From: Dyadobacter psychrophilus
GTDB taxonomy: Bacteria > Bacteroidota > Bacteroidia > Cytophagales > Spirosomataceae
Length of the DNA stretch: 64,000 nt
Direction of reading: 5' to 3'
Assembly: GCF_900167945.1 (NCBI RefSeq)
Contig: NZ_FUZA01000004.1
Span: 186,001-250,000, forward strand
Below the pieces are notes generated by a model that worked only from the letters and a program-made list of their open reading frames with translations, was not told the origin of the DNA and ran no database searches. The position numbers and the translations under genes were made by a program. Numbering within the stretch: position 1 is the stretch's first letter; each line of letters begins with the position of its first letter. This document shows, piece by piece, positions 15,761 to 24,685 of this stretch.

Positions 15761-16660
15761 TCAGCCCGCGTGTAAGGTTTCCAGTTTTTGCAAAGCTTTG
15801 TGAATGTCAACGCCTTTGCCCAAAACACCTTTGAAAAGATCGCCTTTTTCCTCCACGCGTTTCAGCATATTTTTAATGGTAAAATCTTTCGGACTTAACC
15901 CGTGTTTCACCTCGCTCCATTCCAGCGGGCAGGAAACGGTTGCGCCCGGCTTGGGGCGTACGCTATATGCGGATGCCAGCGTCTGGGCAATCCTGTTTTG
16001 CATGAAATCGACGTAAATGTGGTTTTTCTTGCGCTTGGCCAGTGAGCGTTCCAGTGTTGTAATCTCTGGAAGCCTTTCTGTTACCATTGTGGCCAAAATC
16101 TCTGCGAAATCGCGGCTTTCGTCGTAAGTGTATTTTTTGCCAAACGGAATGTAAACGTGCAGTCCGCGTGAGCCTGACGTTTTGCAAAAGCCTGTCATAC
16201 CAGTCTGGTCGATAATGTCCTTGATAACCAGCGCCACATCCACAACATCTTCAAATGTGTTTTTTTCGGACGGGTCTATGTCCATCACAATGTAATCCGG
16301 GTTATCCAGCTTGTTAATGGTCGAATTCCAGGGATTCATTTCGATACAGCCCAGATTGGCAATGTAAAGCAGACTTTCGAGGTCATTGCATACGAAATAA
16401 TTGACCATTTTTCCCGTAGATTCTGCAAGGATTTCGACCGTTTTGATCCAGTCCGGCACATTGTCGCCAGCATCTTTCTGAAAAAAGCTGGCTTCTTTGA
16501 TGCCGTTCGGATTGCGGCGCAACGATAGCGGCCTGTTTTTAAGATAAGGCAAAATATACGGTGCGATCAGGCTGTAATATTCCAGCAAGTCACCTTTGGT
16601 AATGTTCTCGTCCGGCCAGTAAATCTTGTCCAGATGCGTCAGTTCCGCTTTCTTTTTCAT
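15761..16660 (-). CDS. LigD-type polymerase domain protein (NHEJ primase-polymerase)
   Basis: This 299-residue protein is only the polymerase/primase domain of LigD. Family motifs are the catalytic pair Asp127/Asp129 in VMDIDPS, the KTSGSRGLHVYIP segment with His168, and third Asp218 in IYVDFM. It should extend and fill DNA or RNA ends held by Ku during non-homologous end joining. The ATP-dependent ligase and 3'-phosphoesterase domains found in full LigD are missing here. A ligase must be encoded elsewhere if the pathway is complete. Its ATG lies one base after the Ku stop, so the two genes are probably translationally coupled. Confidence 0.93.
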   Translation of the reverse strand: MKKKAELTHLDKIYWPDENITKGDLLEYYSLIAPYILPYLKNRPLSLRRNPNGIKEASFFQKDAGDNVPDWIKTVEILAESTGKMVNYFVCNDLESLLYIANLGCIEMNPWNSTINKLDNPDYIVMDIDPSEKNTFEDVVDVALVIKDIIDQTGMTGFCKTSGSRGLHVYIPFGKKYTYDESRDFAEILATMVTERLPEITTLERSLAKRKKNHIYVDFMQNRIAQTLASAYSVRPKPGATVSCPLEWSEVKHGLSPKDFTIKNMLKRVEEKGDLFKGVLGKGVDIHKALQKLETLHAG

Positions 16661-16661
16661 G

Positions 16662-17435
16662 TCAGGATGCTTTACGTTTCGGCGCGCTCAAACTTTCTTT
16701 TAGCTGAGCCATAAGATCCTTGCTTTTCGAATGCACGATCTTCATTTTCGGCGTGGCCGGTTTTTTACCTTTCGCTTTGGCCATGATCAGTTTCAGCAGC
16801 GATTCATTGTATGTGTCTTTGTAATTTGAAATGTCAAAATCCGTGGTAAGCTGCTCGATGAGTTGCACCGCCATAGCCATCTCCGCGGGTTTTATTTTAA
16901 TGTCCGGAATAGTCAACTCTTCAGTATCGCGGATCTCGTCCTGAAATCTTATCTTATTCAAAATTAAAAGATCTCCGGCAGCCTTGATCAAAACCAGGCT
17001 TTCGCGGTTCCGCAAAACGTAAGTTCCCAAACCTGCTTTCCCCGTTTTTTTCAGCGCATCACGAAGCAATGCATAAGGTTTGCCGCCTGATTTTTCGGGT
17101 TGTAGATAATAAGGCGTCTCGTAGTAAATGCTGTCAATGTCTTTTTCATTGACAAACTCTGCAATTTCAATGATTTTGGTTTTTTCCGGGCTGGCTTTCT
17201 CGAAGTCCTTGTCATCGAGCACAACGTATTCGTCGTCAACCTTATAACCCTTGACAATGTCGTCCCAGTCGACTTCCTTACCCGTGTTGCTGTTCACACG
17301 CTGATATTTAATGTTCGCGTGATCTTTTTTGTCCAGCATATCCAGATCCAGTTCGGCTTGCTGGGTCGCACTGAAAAGTTTGACGGGAATGTTGACAAGG
17401 CCAAATCCGATAGCCCCGGACCAAATTGCTCTCAT
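16662..17435 (-). CDS. ku: Ku protein for non-homologous end joining
   Basis: This 257-residue protein is a prokaryotic Ku homodimer subunit that rings broken DNA ends and recruits the end-joining polymerase and ligase. The start MRAIWSGAIGFGLVNIPVKL is highly characteristic, and the core continues through HANIKYQRVNSNTGKEVDWDDIVKGY. The C-terminus is a basic tail (KGKKPATPKMKIVHSKSK) like those that contact LigD. Length is normal. It is the first gene of a two-gene unit with the LigD-type polymerase domain. Confidence 0.95.
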   Translation of the reverse strand: MRAIWSGAIGFGLVNIPVKLFSATQQAELDLDMLDKKDHANIKYQRVNSNTGKEVDWDDIVKGYKVDDEYVVLDDKDFEKASPEKTKIIEIAEFVNEKDIDSIYYETPYYLQPEKSGGKPYALLRDALKKTGKAGLGTYVLRNRESLVLIKAAGDLLILNKIRFQDEIRDTEELTIPDIKIKPAEMAMAVQLIEQLTTDFDISNYKDTYNESLLKLIMAKAKGKKPATPKMKIVHSKSKDLMAQLKESLSAPKRKAS

Positions 17436-17495
17436 ATCTTTCTTCGAAAGTGATCAATCGTTTTGAAAGATAATGTGTTAAAAATCCGTGCCGCG

Positions 17496-18251
17496 TTACT
17501 GCCCAAGCCAGCTTTTGAATGCGCCCATGCGCTCACGGCTGATGAGGATGTCTTTATCCGTGCAGTTTTCGAGATGCACTTTCAGGCGGCTGTTTGAGTA
17601 AATGAAGACATCTTTAATAGCGGAAATAGAGCTGATGTATTTCCTGTTGATCCTGAAAAAATGATCCGGCGAGACCATTTCCTCGATCTCATCCAGAATG
17701 TAATCCACAATGTATTTCTTGCCTTGCCGGGTTTGGAGTAATGTAGCTTTGTCTTCACTAAAAAAGAATGCAATGTCCTGAACATCAACACTCTGAATAC
17801 GTTCTCCCAGTTTTATCAGAAAGCGCGTTTTGAATGTTTTGGTTTCAGGCTGCATCAGGCTGCGTAGCTGATCCAGGGAAATGCCTTGGTCTTTCTTGCC
17901 TGATTTAAATTTATTCAATGCTTGTTTAAGTTCTTCCGGATCAATGGGTTTGAGCAAATAGTCAATGCTGTTTAGCTTGAATGCTTTGATTGCATACTGG
18001 TCATAAGCCGTGCAAAAGATGATCGGCGCAGTAACTTTCACTTTTTCAAAAATCTCAAAACTAATGCCGTCCGCAAGTTGAATGTCCAGAAAGATCAGGT
18101 CTGGTTCCGAATTGTTGCCGAACCAGTTAATGGCGCCCGTAACAGTATCGAGGCTTTCCAGCACCAGGGCTTCGGGCAAATATTCGCTTAAAAGCTGAGT
18201 AAGACGCCTCACCGCCGGTTTTTCGTCTTCTATGATTAAGATTTTAGTCAT
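17496..18251 (-). CDS. LytTR-type response regulator
   Basis: This 251-residue protein has an N-terminal receiver domain (acidic Asp9/Glu10, phosphoacceptor Asp56 in FLDIQLADG, Lys in LLKPID). A C-terminal LytTR DNA-binding domain follows at about 150-250 (FFSEDKATLLQT, then the FFRINRKYISS signature). It should bind DNA as a dimer when phosphorylated by the upstream LytS-like kinase on the same strand. The two genes are separated by 264 bases that contain repeated hairpin-rich DNA, which is unusual, since such pairs normally overlap or abut. Target genes are unknown. Confidence 0.94.
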   Translation of the reverse strand: MTKILIIEDEKPAVRRLTQLLSEYLPEALVLESLDTVTGAINWFGNNSEPDLIFLDIQLADGISFEIFEKVKVTAPIIFCTAYDQYAIKAFKLNSIDYLLKPIDPEELKQALNKFKSGKKDQGISLDQLRSLMQPETKTFKTRFLIKLGERIQSVDVQDIAFFFSEDKATLLQTRQGKKYIVDYILDEIEEMVSPDHFFRINRKYISSISAIKDVFIYSNSRLKVHLENCTDKDILISRERMGAFKSWLGQ

Positions 18252-18515
18252 TTATTTTGAGACAGGATTCCCCTGCCGGGGCAAAATTTATATCAATTCA
18301 TGTAACGGGATGCATCAAGCCCATCATTGCATCCCTGCCGGGATTTACCTTGCGCTTTAAAACTTTGTTGCTACCAATGTTTCGTCGCTCTGCGACTTGT
18401 CGTTTTCGCGATTCTGTTGCTACCAATATTTCGTCGCTCTGCGACTTGGCATATCGCGATCCCGTTGCCAACGTGTATTTTTATCGTCGCTACGTATCTA
18501 ACTGTTGGACTTCGA
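18252..18515. repeat. Repeat island between kinase and response regulator genes
   Basis: This gap holds two 34-base direct copies that differ at one base (18366-18399 and 18415-18448). Each contains the small palindrome GTCGC-TCT-GCGAC. A partial third core (TCGTCGCT) lies near 18484. On the regulator side is a hairpin with arms GGGATGCA (18307-18314) and TGCATCCC (18328-18335), next to GC-rich CCTGCCGGG blocks that occur twice. The layout looks like a dispersed intergenic repeat family of the REP kind, inserted inside a two-gene unit. Confidence 0.7.
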
Positions 18516-19589
18516 TTAGATCTTTTCCTGAGCAACATTCAATAAAGGGAGCTTAACCACAAACCAACCGTCAAGCTTTGTAACCGATATTGTCGCCCCG
18601 CTCAACAATTCATAACGCTTGCTGATGTTAGCCAGCCCGACGCCCGTAGAATCATCCGGCAGACTGCTCTTTGGCTGTAAGTTGTTTTTAACTATCAAAT
18701 GATTACTAGCAAGCCCAATATCAATTTTCAATGGCATTTCCAGGGAAGCAACATTGTGCTTGATTGCGTTTTCCAGCAATAATTGCAATGATAATGGCGG
18801 TAAAAATCCTTCCGGATTGCCAGTGATCTGAATATCATAGTGCAAACTTTCCTCAAAGCGAATCTTTTGGAGCGAAAGATAATTTTCTGCAAAACCTAAC
18901 TCCTGTTTCAACGTAACAAGCTCTTCCTGCTGCACTTCCAGCACATAACGGTAAGTGCTGGAAAGCTGGCGAATGAACTTGGCTGCCGTGTCCGGATTCT
19001 CATATACAAGGTTACTTAGCACATTCAGGGAATTGAACAAAAAATGGGGATTAAGCTGATCTTTCAAGGATTGATATTGCTGCGCAAACCGCTCCGTTTT
19101 CAGTTGCTCCGACTCAATCGCCGCCGTGCGCCATTCCAGCAGGAACGACCGGCTGATGAGTATGAACAAAATCACAAACGAGATTTTCATTGGAAAAGCC
19201 GTCCAGCTTACCAGTCTGTTCCAGGGAATGTTGATGATTGTAAATGTTTTTGTAACAAATAATTGGAATAAAAAAATGATCACAATGCTCGCACAAAACA
19301 CGTACAGAAAGTAGCAAAGGCTTTCCAGGATTAATCTTTTGACTGGATATTGAATCCAGGAAATGGTCCTGTCGAAATAATCTTCCATCAAAAATCCGCC
19401 GTAGCTCAATGTGGAAGACATCACAAAGGAAATCAGAATATCCTGCACCAAAGCCCCGTAACCTTCACCAGTGGCAATGCATTCTGCGAAGGAGCCGATC
19501 GAAATAACCAGCGCGATCAGCAGGTTTGCACCCAAAAAGGCCGGAGAAAAATTCCAGAATTTTTTCGAACCCTTCGCAGCAAGTTTCAT
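18516..19589 (-). CDS. LytS-type membrane sensor histidine kinase
   Basis: This 357-residue inner-membrane kinase has four predicted spans within residues 15-155. A His_kinase domain follows, with phosphoacceptor His182 in QLNPHFLFNSLN and the N-box LLLENAIKHN, and then a degenerate glycine-rich ATP lid (GVGLANISKRYELL). No periplasmic ligand domain is visible, so the signal is probably sensed in the membrane. It should phosphorylate the LytTR regulator encoded downstream. Its coding sequence starts cleanly at the ATG at 19589, 43 bases after the previous minus-strand gene. Confidence 0.93.
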   Translation of the reverse strand: MKLAAKGSKKFWNFSPAFLGANLLIALVISIGSFAECIATGEGYGALVQDILISFVMSSTLSYGGFLMEDYFDRTISWIQYPVKRLILESLCYFLYVFCASIVIIFLFQLFVTKTFTIINIPWNRLVSWTAFPMKISFVILFILISRSFLLEWRTAAIESEQLKTERFAQQYQSLKDQLNPHFLFNSLNVLSNLVYENPDTAAKFIRQLSSTYRYVLEVQQEELVTLKQELGFAENYLSLQKIRFEESLHYDIQITGNPEGFLPPLSLQLLLENAIKHNVASLEMPLKIDIGLASNHLIVKNNLQPKSSLPDDSTGVGLANISKRYELLSGATISVTKLDGWFVVKLPLLNVAQEKI

Positions 19590-19632
19590 TAATTATTGAT
19601 ATCAGAAAGGGTTATTGAATACAAAAATTGCT

Positions 19633-20286
19633 TCATTGACAGGTCTTCGCCATTTTCTCCGCCAAAGCTTTTCCCCAGGTGGGCGACAAGGCTGCTTTGA
19701 GCGCCTGCTCGTCCTGTGAAGCAAATATAGCCAGACTTTCCTTTGCATATCCGCACGCTTTTTCAGTCCCGGAACCAAAAAATCTGGCCATTCCGTATTC
19801 CATTTGCGCTGTTAGCGCAAGTGCCCGGGGATTTTTAGGGTCCATAGCACGCGCTTTCCCGAATGTCTGCAACACCGGACCCGATAAGCTCTGTCCACGG
19901 CTTGCTGCATCCGCATTGAGTTTTGCCATCAACACAAAACCCTGCAAGGCGACGATTTCCGCATTGTTTTTAGATAATGCGTCGGCTTTTTGAGCCAGTT
20001 TGTCGGCTTTCGCCAGCACCTCGTCCTTTTTATCAATAGAAAGCGATTTATCCAAACCCTGGAATGTATAGGCAAGTGACTGATAATAAGCAGGCTGCCA
20101 TTCATTTGGGTTGAGTTCAGCTATCCGGCCGAATGCATTGGCCGATTGCTGTAACGCTGAAAGCGAATCGCTCTCGATAAGTTTCGCGATTTCCTTCTTC
20201 ATTGCCTTCTGGTAAGGCGAATCCTGCGCAGAAGCGCTTAGGAATGTGAAAAATATCGCGATGGCGATTTGTGCTAGTTTTTTCAT
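19633..20286 (-). CDS. Secreted TPR-like helical protein
   Basis: This 217-residue protein has a signal peptide (cleavage after FLSASA, about residue 20). The mature part is almost entirely helical, with Ala-rich segments such as KADKLAQKADALSKNNAE and GKARAMDPKNPRALALTAQ. These are typical of degenerate tetratricopeptide repeats that act as periplasmic scaffolds. Two cysteines, one near residue 180 and one three residues from the C-terminus, could pair. It sits 11 bases after the TonB receptor stop, so the two are probably co-transcribed, and it may assist that receptor. No enzymatic motif is visible. Confidence 0.78.
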   Translation of the reverse strand: MKKLAQIAIAIFFTFLSASAQDSPYQKAMKKEIAKLIESDSLSALQQSANAFGRIAELNPNEWQPAYYQSLAYTFQGLDKSLSIDKKDEVLAKADKLAQKADALSKNNAEIVALQGFVLMAKLNADAASRGQSLSGPVLQTFGKARAMDPKNPRALALTAQMEYGMARFFGSGTEKACGYAKESLAIFASQDEQALKAALSPTWGKALAEKMAKTCQ

Positions 20287-20297
20287 GATAGTTGGTA

Positions 20298-22463
20298 TTA
20301 TAGATTGTTTAGTTGATTCGCTTTTTTATCCTTCGAAAGTGTGATGAAGAGTCCTGCAAACAGGAACCGTTTGGCACCCTGGCCCACCGGCTTGCCCGCA
20401 TAGGAACCTTCCTCGTCCGGTTGCGAGGCATATTGATAGCCGAATACATTTTGTCGTCCCAAAACATTGGAGCAGGCTACATGCAGGATTACATTGGGTT
20501 TCGGGAGGTAACTGATGCTCAGGCTCAGGTCGCTGTATGCTTTTGTTTTGCGCTGCATTTCGCCCGGAAGATTGGGATCGTTATAAGTGTAGCCGCTATT
20601 CCATGACCAGGAGGTTCCTAACAAAGATTTCATTGCAGTCACAAAATGTTTCACCACAACAGAGCCATTGTGTTTTGGGGCAAATGCTGGCTGAACTTTG
20701 GTTTCATAGGCGGCGAATTTCCGCTTGCTGTCAACGAAACTGTAAGTGATCCAGAAATCGGTGTCTTTGACCGTTTTCTTGTCGCGCAGGAAAAAGTCGA
20801 CACCTTTTGCATAACCCGAGCCATTTAAAGCAATGTTTTTGGGAGTGCTTGCCAAGCCTTTGAAAGTGAACAGCTTGTCGTAATTTTTATAAAAAGCCTC
20901 AGCGCGGAATGTGCGGTTGTTGTTGACGATGAAGTAATTGAGAATGTAATGTGTTGCTGCTGAGTTTTTCAGATCGGTTTGATATATCCTTAGCTTCTCC
21001 TCGGCGAGCTGCTTGAATTTCCCTGCCGCAAACGAAAACTGTCCCTGATTATTCAACTTGTAAGCAACTGAGAACCGGGGCGTAAGCCATGTTTGCTTGG
21101 CCAGCGTGCCATGCCCGCTCCGCAAGCCGCCCACTATAATGAGGCGATTGCTGAAATAATACGTTGCCTCGACGAAATGGTTGAACAGATTGTCATAAAA
21201 TTGTCTCGTCTGATTCTGATTCGATAATGTCTCTGAATAACTTTTGGCATAATATTCCAGGCCATTTTTTACTGAAAATTGTGACGAGAAGTCTCTTACA
21301 GCGACGATTTTGGCATGGAAAATCCGGTTAACCTGCTTTATATCATCTGTATTAAACTGAATCGCATCCCTGTTATCGGACAGCGCCGCGCCGCCATAAA
21401 AAAGCCAGCCTTTACCGCCCGAATGCCTGAATGAAACATTGCCATAATTATAATGATTGTTAAGCTTGACGCGATCTCCGCGGCCGTCATTACCCGGGAT
21501 CTTCTGCCAGATCGCCATATTGCTGCCTTCTGTATGAAAGTAGGCTTTGATAAAACCCGCCTTGCCGGTCACTGCATTGCCCCATTTCTGTCGCAGCGAA
21601 ACCTCCGAATCCCAGCTGGAAGGCGCTTTTTCCCAATCGAAATTTTGCTTTACAAGAGATTGGTACGGAGCCAGGTTATAATAATTGGCAGAGGCAGTCA
21701 GCGCGCGGTCGTTTCTCACCAAAGTCTGTGTATAGCCGCCGCCCAGCGACATAATGCTCACATCGCCCTGGTTTCTGAGCGGAAGGTCCAGCGTGTTCAA
21801 CGCCAGTGCGGATGAAAGTGCCTGGCCGTATTCCGCAGAATATCCCCCTGTGCTGAAAAATGATCCTTTAAACAGGTTTGCGCTAAAACGATTGCGGGTA
21901 GGAACATTGGAAGTGGTGCTGCCAAATGCATTCCCAACTTGCAGACCATCGATATAAATGGCAGTTTCCGAGGCGTCGCCTCCACGCACAAACAGTCGCC
22001 CGTCGTTTCCCACCGTGGAAGTGCCCGGTAATGTTAGCAATGCAGCCGTAATGTTGCCCATTGCACCGGAAGTGGTGACGATGTCCAGTGGTTTCAGCAC
22101 AACTGATTTCTTCTCATCGCCCGCTTCCATGGCGCCAGCGGAAATTGTAACTGCGTTCAGCTGGTTAATGGCTTCGTCCAATGCAATGTTGAGGGTCACT
22201 GGCTGTCCTTTGATCTCCAATGTAATTTCCCGGCTCCTGAAACCAATCGCCTGCACAGTCAGGGTCTGCGTGCCGGACTCGCCGGTTTCCATTGTAAAAG
22301 TGCCATCCGGATCTGAGGAAGTTCCATCATAAGTTCCTTTCAGATAAATGTTAACGCCTGGAATGGCATTTCCTTTTTGATCGGTCACCCGTCCATGAAT
22401 GGAAGTTTGGGCAATGCAGTTATATGTAAGAAGAAGCAGGAGACCTGTAAGTAGGATTTTCAT
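20298..22463 (-). CDS. TonB-dependent outer-membrane receptor
   Basis: This 721-residue receptor has a signal peptide (MKILLTGLLLLLTYNCIAQ), a carboxypeptidase-like regulatory repeat at about 20-105 (HGRVTDQKGNAIPGVNIYLKG) and a plug with FVRGGDASETAIYIDGLQV. A beta-barrel ends in a typical aromatic strand. It should import a scarce nutrient, but the plug gives no clear substrate. I chose the ATG at 22463 because it begins a clean signal peptide, whereas the upstream one at 22517 adds 18 non-signal residues. It is followed by the TPR-like secreted protein gene. No SusD partner is present, so it is not a SusC-type system. Confidence 0.92.
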   Translation of the reverse strand: MKILLTGLLLLLTYNCIAQTSIHGRVTDQKGNAIPGVNIYLKGTYDGTSSDPDGTFTMETGESGTQTLTVQAIGFRSREITLEIKGQPVTLNIALDEAINQLNAVTISAGAMEAGDEKKSVVLKPLDIVTTSGAMGNITAALLTLPGTSTVGNDGRLFVRGGDASETAIYIDGLQVGNAFGSTTSNVPTRNRFSANLFKGSFFSTGGYSAEYGQALSSALALNTLDLPLRNQGDVSIMSLGGGYTQTLVRNDRALTASANYYNLAPYQSLVKQNFDWEKAPSSWDSEVSLRQKWGNAVTGKAGFIKAYFHTEGSNMAIWQKIPGNDGRGDRVKLNNHYNYGNVSFRHSGGKGWLFYGGAALSDNRDAIQFNTDDIKQVNRIFHAKIVAVRDFSSQFSVKNGLEYYAKSYSETLSNQNQTRQFYDNLFNHFVEATYYFSNRLIIVGGLRSGHGTLAKQTWLTPRFSVAYKLNNQGQFSFAAGKFKQLAEEKLRIYQTDLKNSAATHYILNYFIVNNNRTFRAEAFYKNYDKLFTFKGLASTPKNIALNGSGYAKGVDFFLRDKKTVKDTDFWITYSFVDSKRKFAAYETKVQPAFAPKHNGSVVVKHFVTAMKSLLGTSWSWNSGYTYNDPNLPGEMQRKTKAYSDLSLSISYLPKPNVILHVACSNVLGRQNVFGYQYASQPDEEGSYAGKPVGQGAKRFLFAGLFITLSKDKKANQLNNL

Positions 22464-22844
22464 GACGCCTTTGATTTGACCCAAAATTGAGCAGAAAGAA
22501 AGCCCAATAAAATCCAAGATTACCGAAGTTCAGAGCAGGCCGTATGAAGTGCGGAAATTGTAGACCGAAGTTGAATTTCGCACGTTCAAATTGCGGAATT
22601 TTCGAAGTCACCGGCGGTGAGAAACGGCGTTTCACTTCCGATTTTTAATGGATAATCTAAATTTTTTTTTAATTATGCAAAATGCTTGAAATCAGCATTT
22701 TAATTTTATATATTTCATTTGAAAGATCGGAAAGTACGGTTTCATTAAGATTATCCTGTCGTTGATCAGATTGTCTGGCATGTTTATTTATAAACTCTCG
22801 TCAAAACAATTTCAAAAAACGACTAACTCTTAATTGAATATAAC
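22464..22844. other. Intergenic region, divergent, no gene seen
   Basis: This stretch separates the TonB receptor from the two small plus-strand genes. It becomes AT-rich after 22640. It contains an inverted repeat with arms AAAATGCT (22679-22686) and AGCATTTT (22694-22701), plus a near-match promoter box TATATTTC at about 22709. I see no conserved ORF or RNA. Confidence 0.4.
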
Positions 22845-23057
22845 ATGATAGCTACACTTGGAAATAACGCAATAAGTACTTTGAAACCCGGCGCAGTTCT
22901 TACAGTTACAGGCGCTACTAATGAAATGGATGCGCAGAGAGAAGTGGCAGATTTTCTTCAATTGAGCAATAGAACTGACCTCGGCTATTTCGCTATTTCA
23001 AAGGACTACTTTTTGTTGTATTTGAAGTCGGACAACTCGTTGAGTGGGATTGCTTAA
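22845..23057 (+). CDS. Small protein of unknown function
   Basis: This 70-residue reading frame begins MIATLGNNAISTLKPGAVLTV and ends just before the next small gene. It has no signal peptide and no membrane span. The composition is balanced, with alternating hydrophobic residues in the C-terminal half (LGYFAISKDYFLLYLKS) that suggest beta strands. It pairs with the small gene that follows, and both precede a strong terminator, so they look like a two-gene unit. I recognise no domain. Confidence 0.5.
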   Translation: MIATLGNNAISTLKPGAVLTVTGATNEMDAQREVADFLQLSNRTDLGYFAISKDYFLLYLKSDNSLSGIA

Positions 23058-23085
23058 GGCGATAACGTTTTTCATTAAAAGAGAC

Positions 23086-23280
23086 ATGGTACAATCAGGT
23101 ACATTTAAATTGCTGGGCCAAAAGCTCATTAACATTATTATTCACAGAGACGACGTAGTGAAAATAGCACCGATCAAAAGAGGACGCGGCTGCATTATTT
23201 ACCTAAAAAACAAAGTTCCATATGCCGTGAGCGAAAGCGAGCGTGAGGTTTATAAAAAGCTGGACTGGATCGCGGCCTGA
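23086..23280 (+). CDS. Small basic protein of unknown function
   Basis: This 64-residue frame starts at the ATG at 23086. An upstream TTG at 23044 overlaps the previous gene and is less likely. It is basic (VVKIAPIKRGRGCIIYLKNK) and ends in an amphipathic helix (SESEREVYKKLDWIAA). The lack of signal or span suggests a cytosolic, possibly nucleic-acid- or protein-binding role, but I recognise no family. A hairpin terminator follows 30 bases after the stop, which supports a real transcription unit with the preceding small gene. Confidence 0.5.
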   Translation: MVQSGTFKLLGQKLINIIIHRDDVVKIAPIKRGRGCIIYLKNKVPYAVSESEREVYKKLDWIAA

Positions 23281-23309
23281 AATCCGATCTGTTGTCGTGA
23301 AAAATACTT

Positions 23310-23339
23310 GAGGCTCCGAAAAACGGGGCCTCTTTTTTG
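23310..23339 (+). terminator. Rho-independent terminator
   Basis: GAGGCTCCG and CGGGGCCTC pair around AAAAA, with one wobble, and a run of six T follows. It closes the two-gene unit of small proteins. Confidence 0.8.
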
Positions 23340-23429
23340 TGGTCAGTTGGTGAGATAAATCCAATTTCCCCGAACCCGCGCCTGCCTATCCGCGTTACAT
23401 TGGCATAATACCACGCCATCATATTACTA

Positions 23430-24659
23430 ATGTCCAAAAAAACGTATTTCTTTCTCATCCTGATTTTGGGCAGTCTGACAGCGCTCGGCCCTTTTTCAAT
23501 TGATATGTATCTGCCTGGTTTTCCAGCCATTGCCAAAGATTTGCACACAACCGCTGCCAAAGTTTCACTCTCATTATCTGGCTTTTTTGTAGGAATTTCC
23601 TTAGGCCAATTGTTATATGGTCCGCTACTCGACAAATTCGGACGAAAGAGGCCGCTGTTTATCGGGTTGGCCGTTTATATTTTGGCTTCGGCCGGATGTG
23701 CGATGGCGAACAGCATTAATGATCTTATTTTGCTCAGGGTAATTCAGGCTATTGGAAGTTGTGCGGCTACCGTCGCTTCCGTTGCTATGGTAAGGGATCT
23801 TTTCCCGGTTAAAGACAATGCGAAAGTATTTTCGTTGTTGCTTTTAGTCGTAGGCGTTTCGCCCATGATAGCGCCCACAGTCGGTGGGTATGTTACGGAC
23901 GCTTTTGGCTGGCATTCGGTATTTTGGATACTCACCGGAATGGGCGTGGCGATTTTGATTGCTACAGTGCTTTGGTTGCCAGATAGTTATAAGCCCGATA
24001 AGTCGCTTTCCCTGAAACCGAAGCCTATTTTGCTCAACTTTCTGCAAGTGATTCGCGAGCCGCAATTTTACACTTACGCGCTGACCGGCGCCATTGCATT
24101 CTCAGGATTATTCGCTTACGTATCTGGTTCGCCGCTCGTTTTTATGGAAGTCTTTCATACAGACGGCAAAGTGTATGGCTGGATATTCGCCTTTCTTTCT
24201 GTCGGATTTATTGGTTCAAGCCAATTGAACACATTGTTTCTGAGAAAATTCAGCAGCGAGCAGGTTGTTAACATTGCATTGATCTGTCAGGTTTTGGTCA
24301 GCTTCACTTTTCTGGCCGCAGCCTTGGCTGGCTTTCTTACATTGCCGGTCACCATTGCATTCCTGTTCTTTTTTCTTTGCTGCATTGGTTATACTTATCC
24401 CAACGCCGCGGCGCTTTCACTGGCGCCTTTCACGCGAAACGCGGGCAGTGCATCTGCATTGATGGGCGCTTTTCAGATGGGGGCGGGAACATTAATATCC
24501 ATCGTGATCAGCTTATTTGAAGAGCCTTCCGTCGTCCCGATGGTTGCGGCAATGGCCGGATCTTCATTATTGGCACTTTCTGTGCTGGTTTTTGGCAGGC
24601 GTTTTATTAAAGAAAAAGTAGAAGTGCAGCAGGGCGCAGATGCCGGTGTAATGCATTAA
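23430..24659 (+). CDS. Bcr/CflA-family MFS multidrug exporter
   Basis: This 409-residue inner-membrane protein has 12 predicted spans. It opens with the family signature LGPFSIDMYLPGFPAI and carries the MFS motif A region GPLLDKFGRKRPL after helix 2. The Bcr/CflA group exports bicyclomycin, chloramphenicol and related small molecules with proton exchange. The real substrate cannot be predicted. It stands alone upstream of the helicase gene, with a 26-base gap, and the two may share a transcript without a functional link. Confidence 0.92.
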   Translation: MSKKTYFFLILILGSLTALGPFSIDMYLPGFPAIAKDLHTTAAKVSLSLSGFFVGISLGQLLYGPLLDKFGRKRPLFIGLAVYILASAGCAMANSINDLILLRVIQAIGSCAATVASVAMVRDLFPVKDNAKVFSLLLLVVGVSPMIAPTVGGYVTDAFGWHSVFWILTGMGVAILIATVLWLPDSYKPDKSLSLKPKPILLNFLQVIREPQFYTYALTGAIAFSGLFAYVSGSPLVFMEVFHTDGKVYGWIFAFLSVGFIGSSQLNTLFLRKFSSEQVVNIALICQVLVSFTFLAAALAGFLTLPVTIAFLFFFLCCIGYTYPNAAALSLAPFTRNAGSASALMGAFQMGAGTLISIVISLFEEPSVVPMVAAMAGSSLLALSVLVFGRRFIKEKVEVQQGADAGVMH

Positions 24660-24685
24660 ACCGCTTTTGTTGACTTTATTTGTGC

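Noticed and set aside
18366-18448. CRISPR array
   Set aside because: Only two copies with one spacer, palindromic cores and no cas genes nearby.
18257-18556. Open frame across the repeat island with internal repeats in its translation
   Set aside because: The protein repeats follow from the 34-base DNA repeats, and the frame overlaps the kinase 3' end.
22420-22635. Minus-strand frame with repeated NFG segments upstream of the TonB receptor
   Set aside because: It overlaps the receptor start in another frame and has no conserved start, signal or domain.
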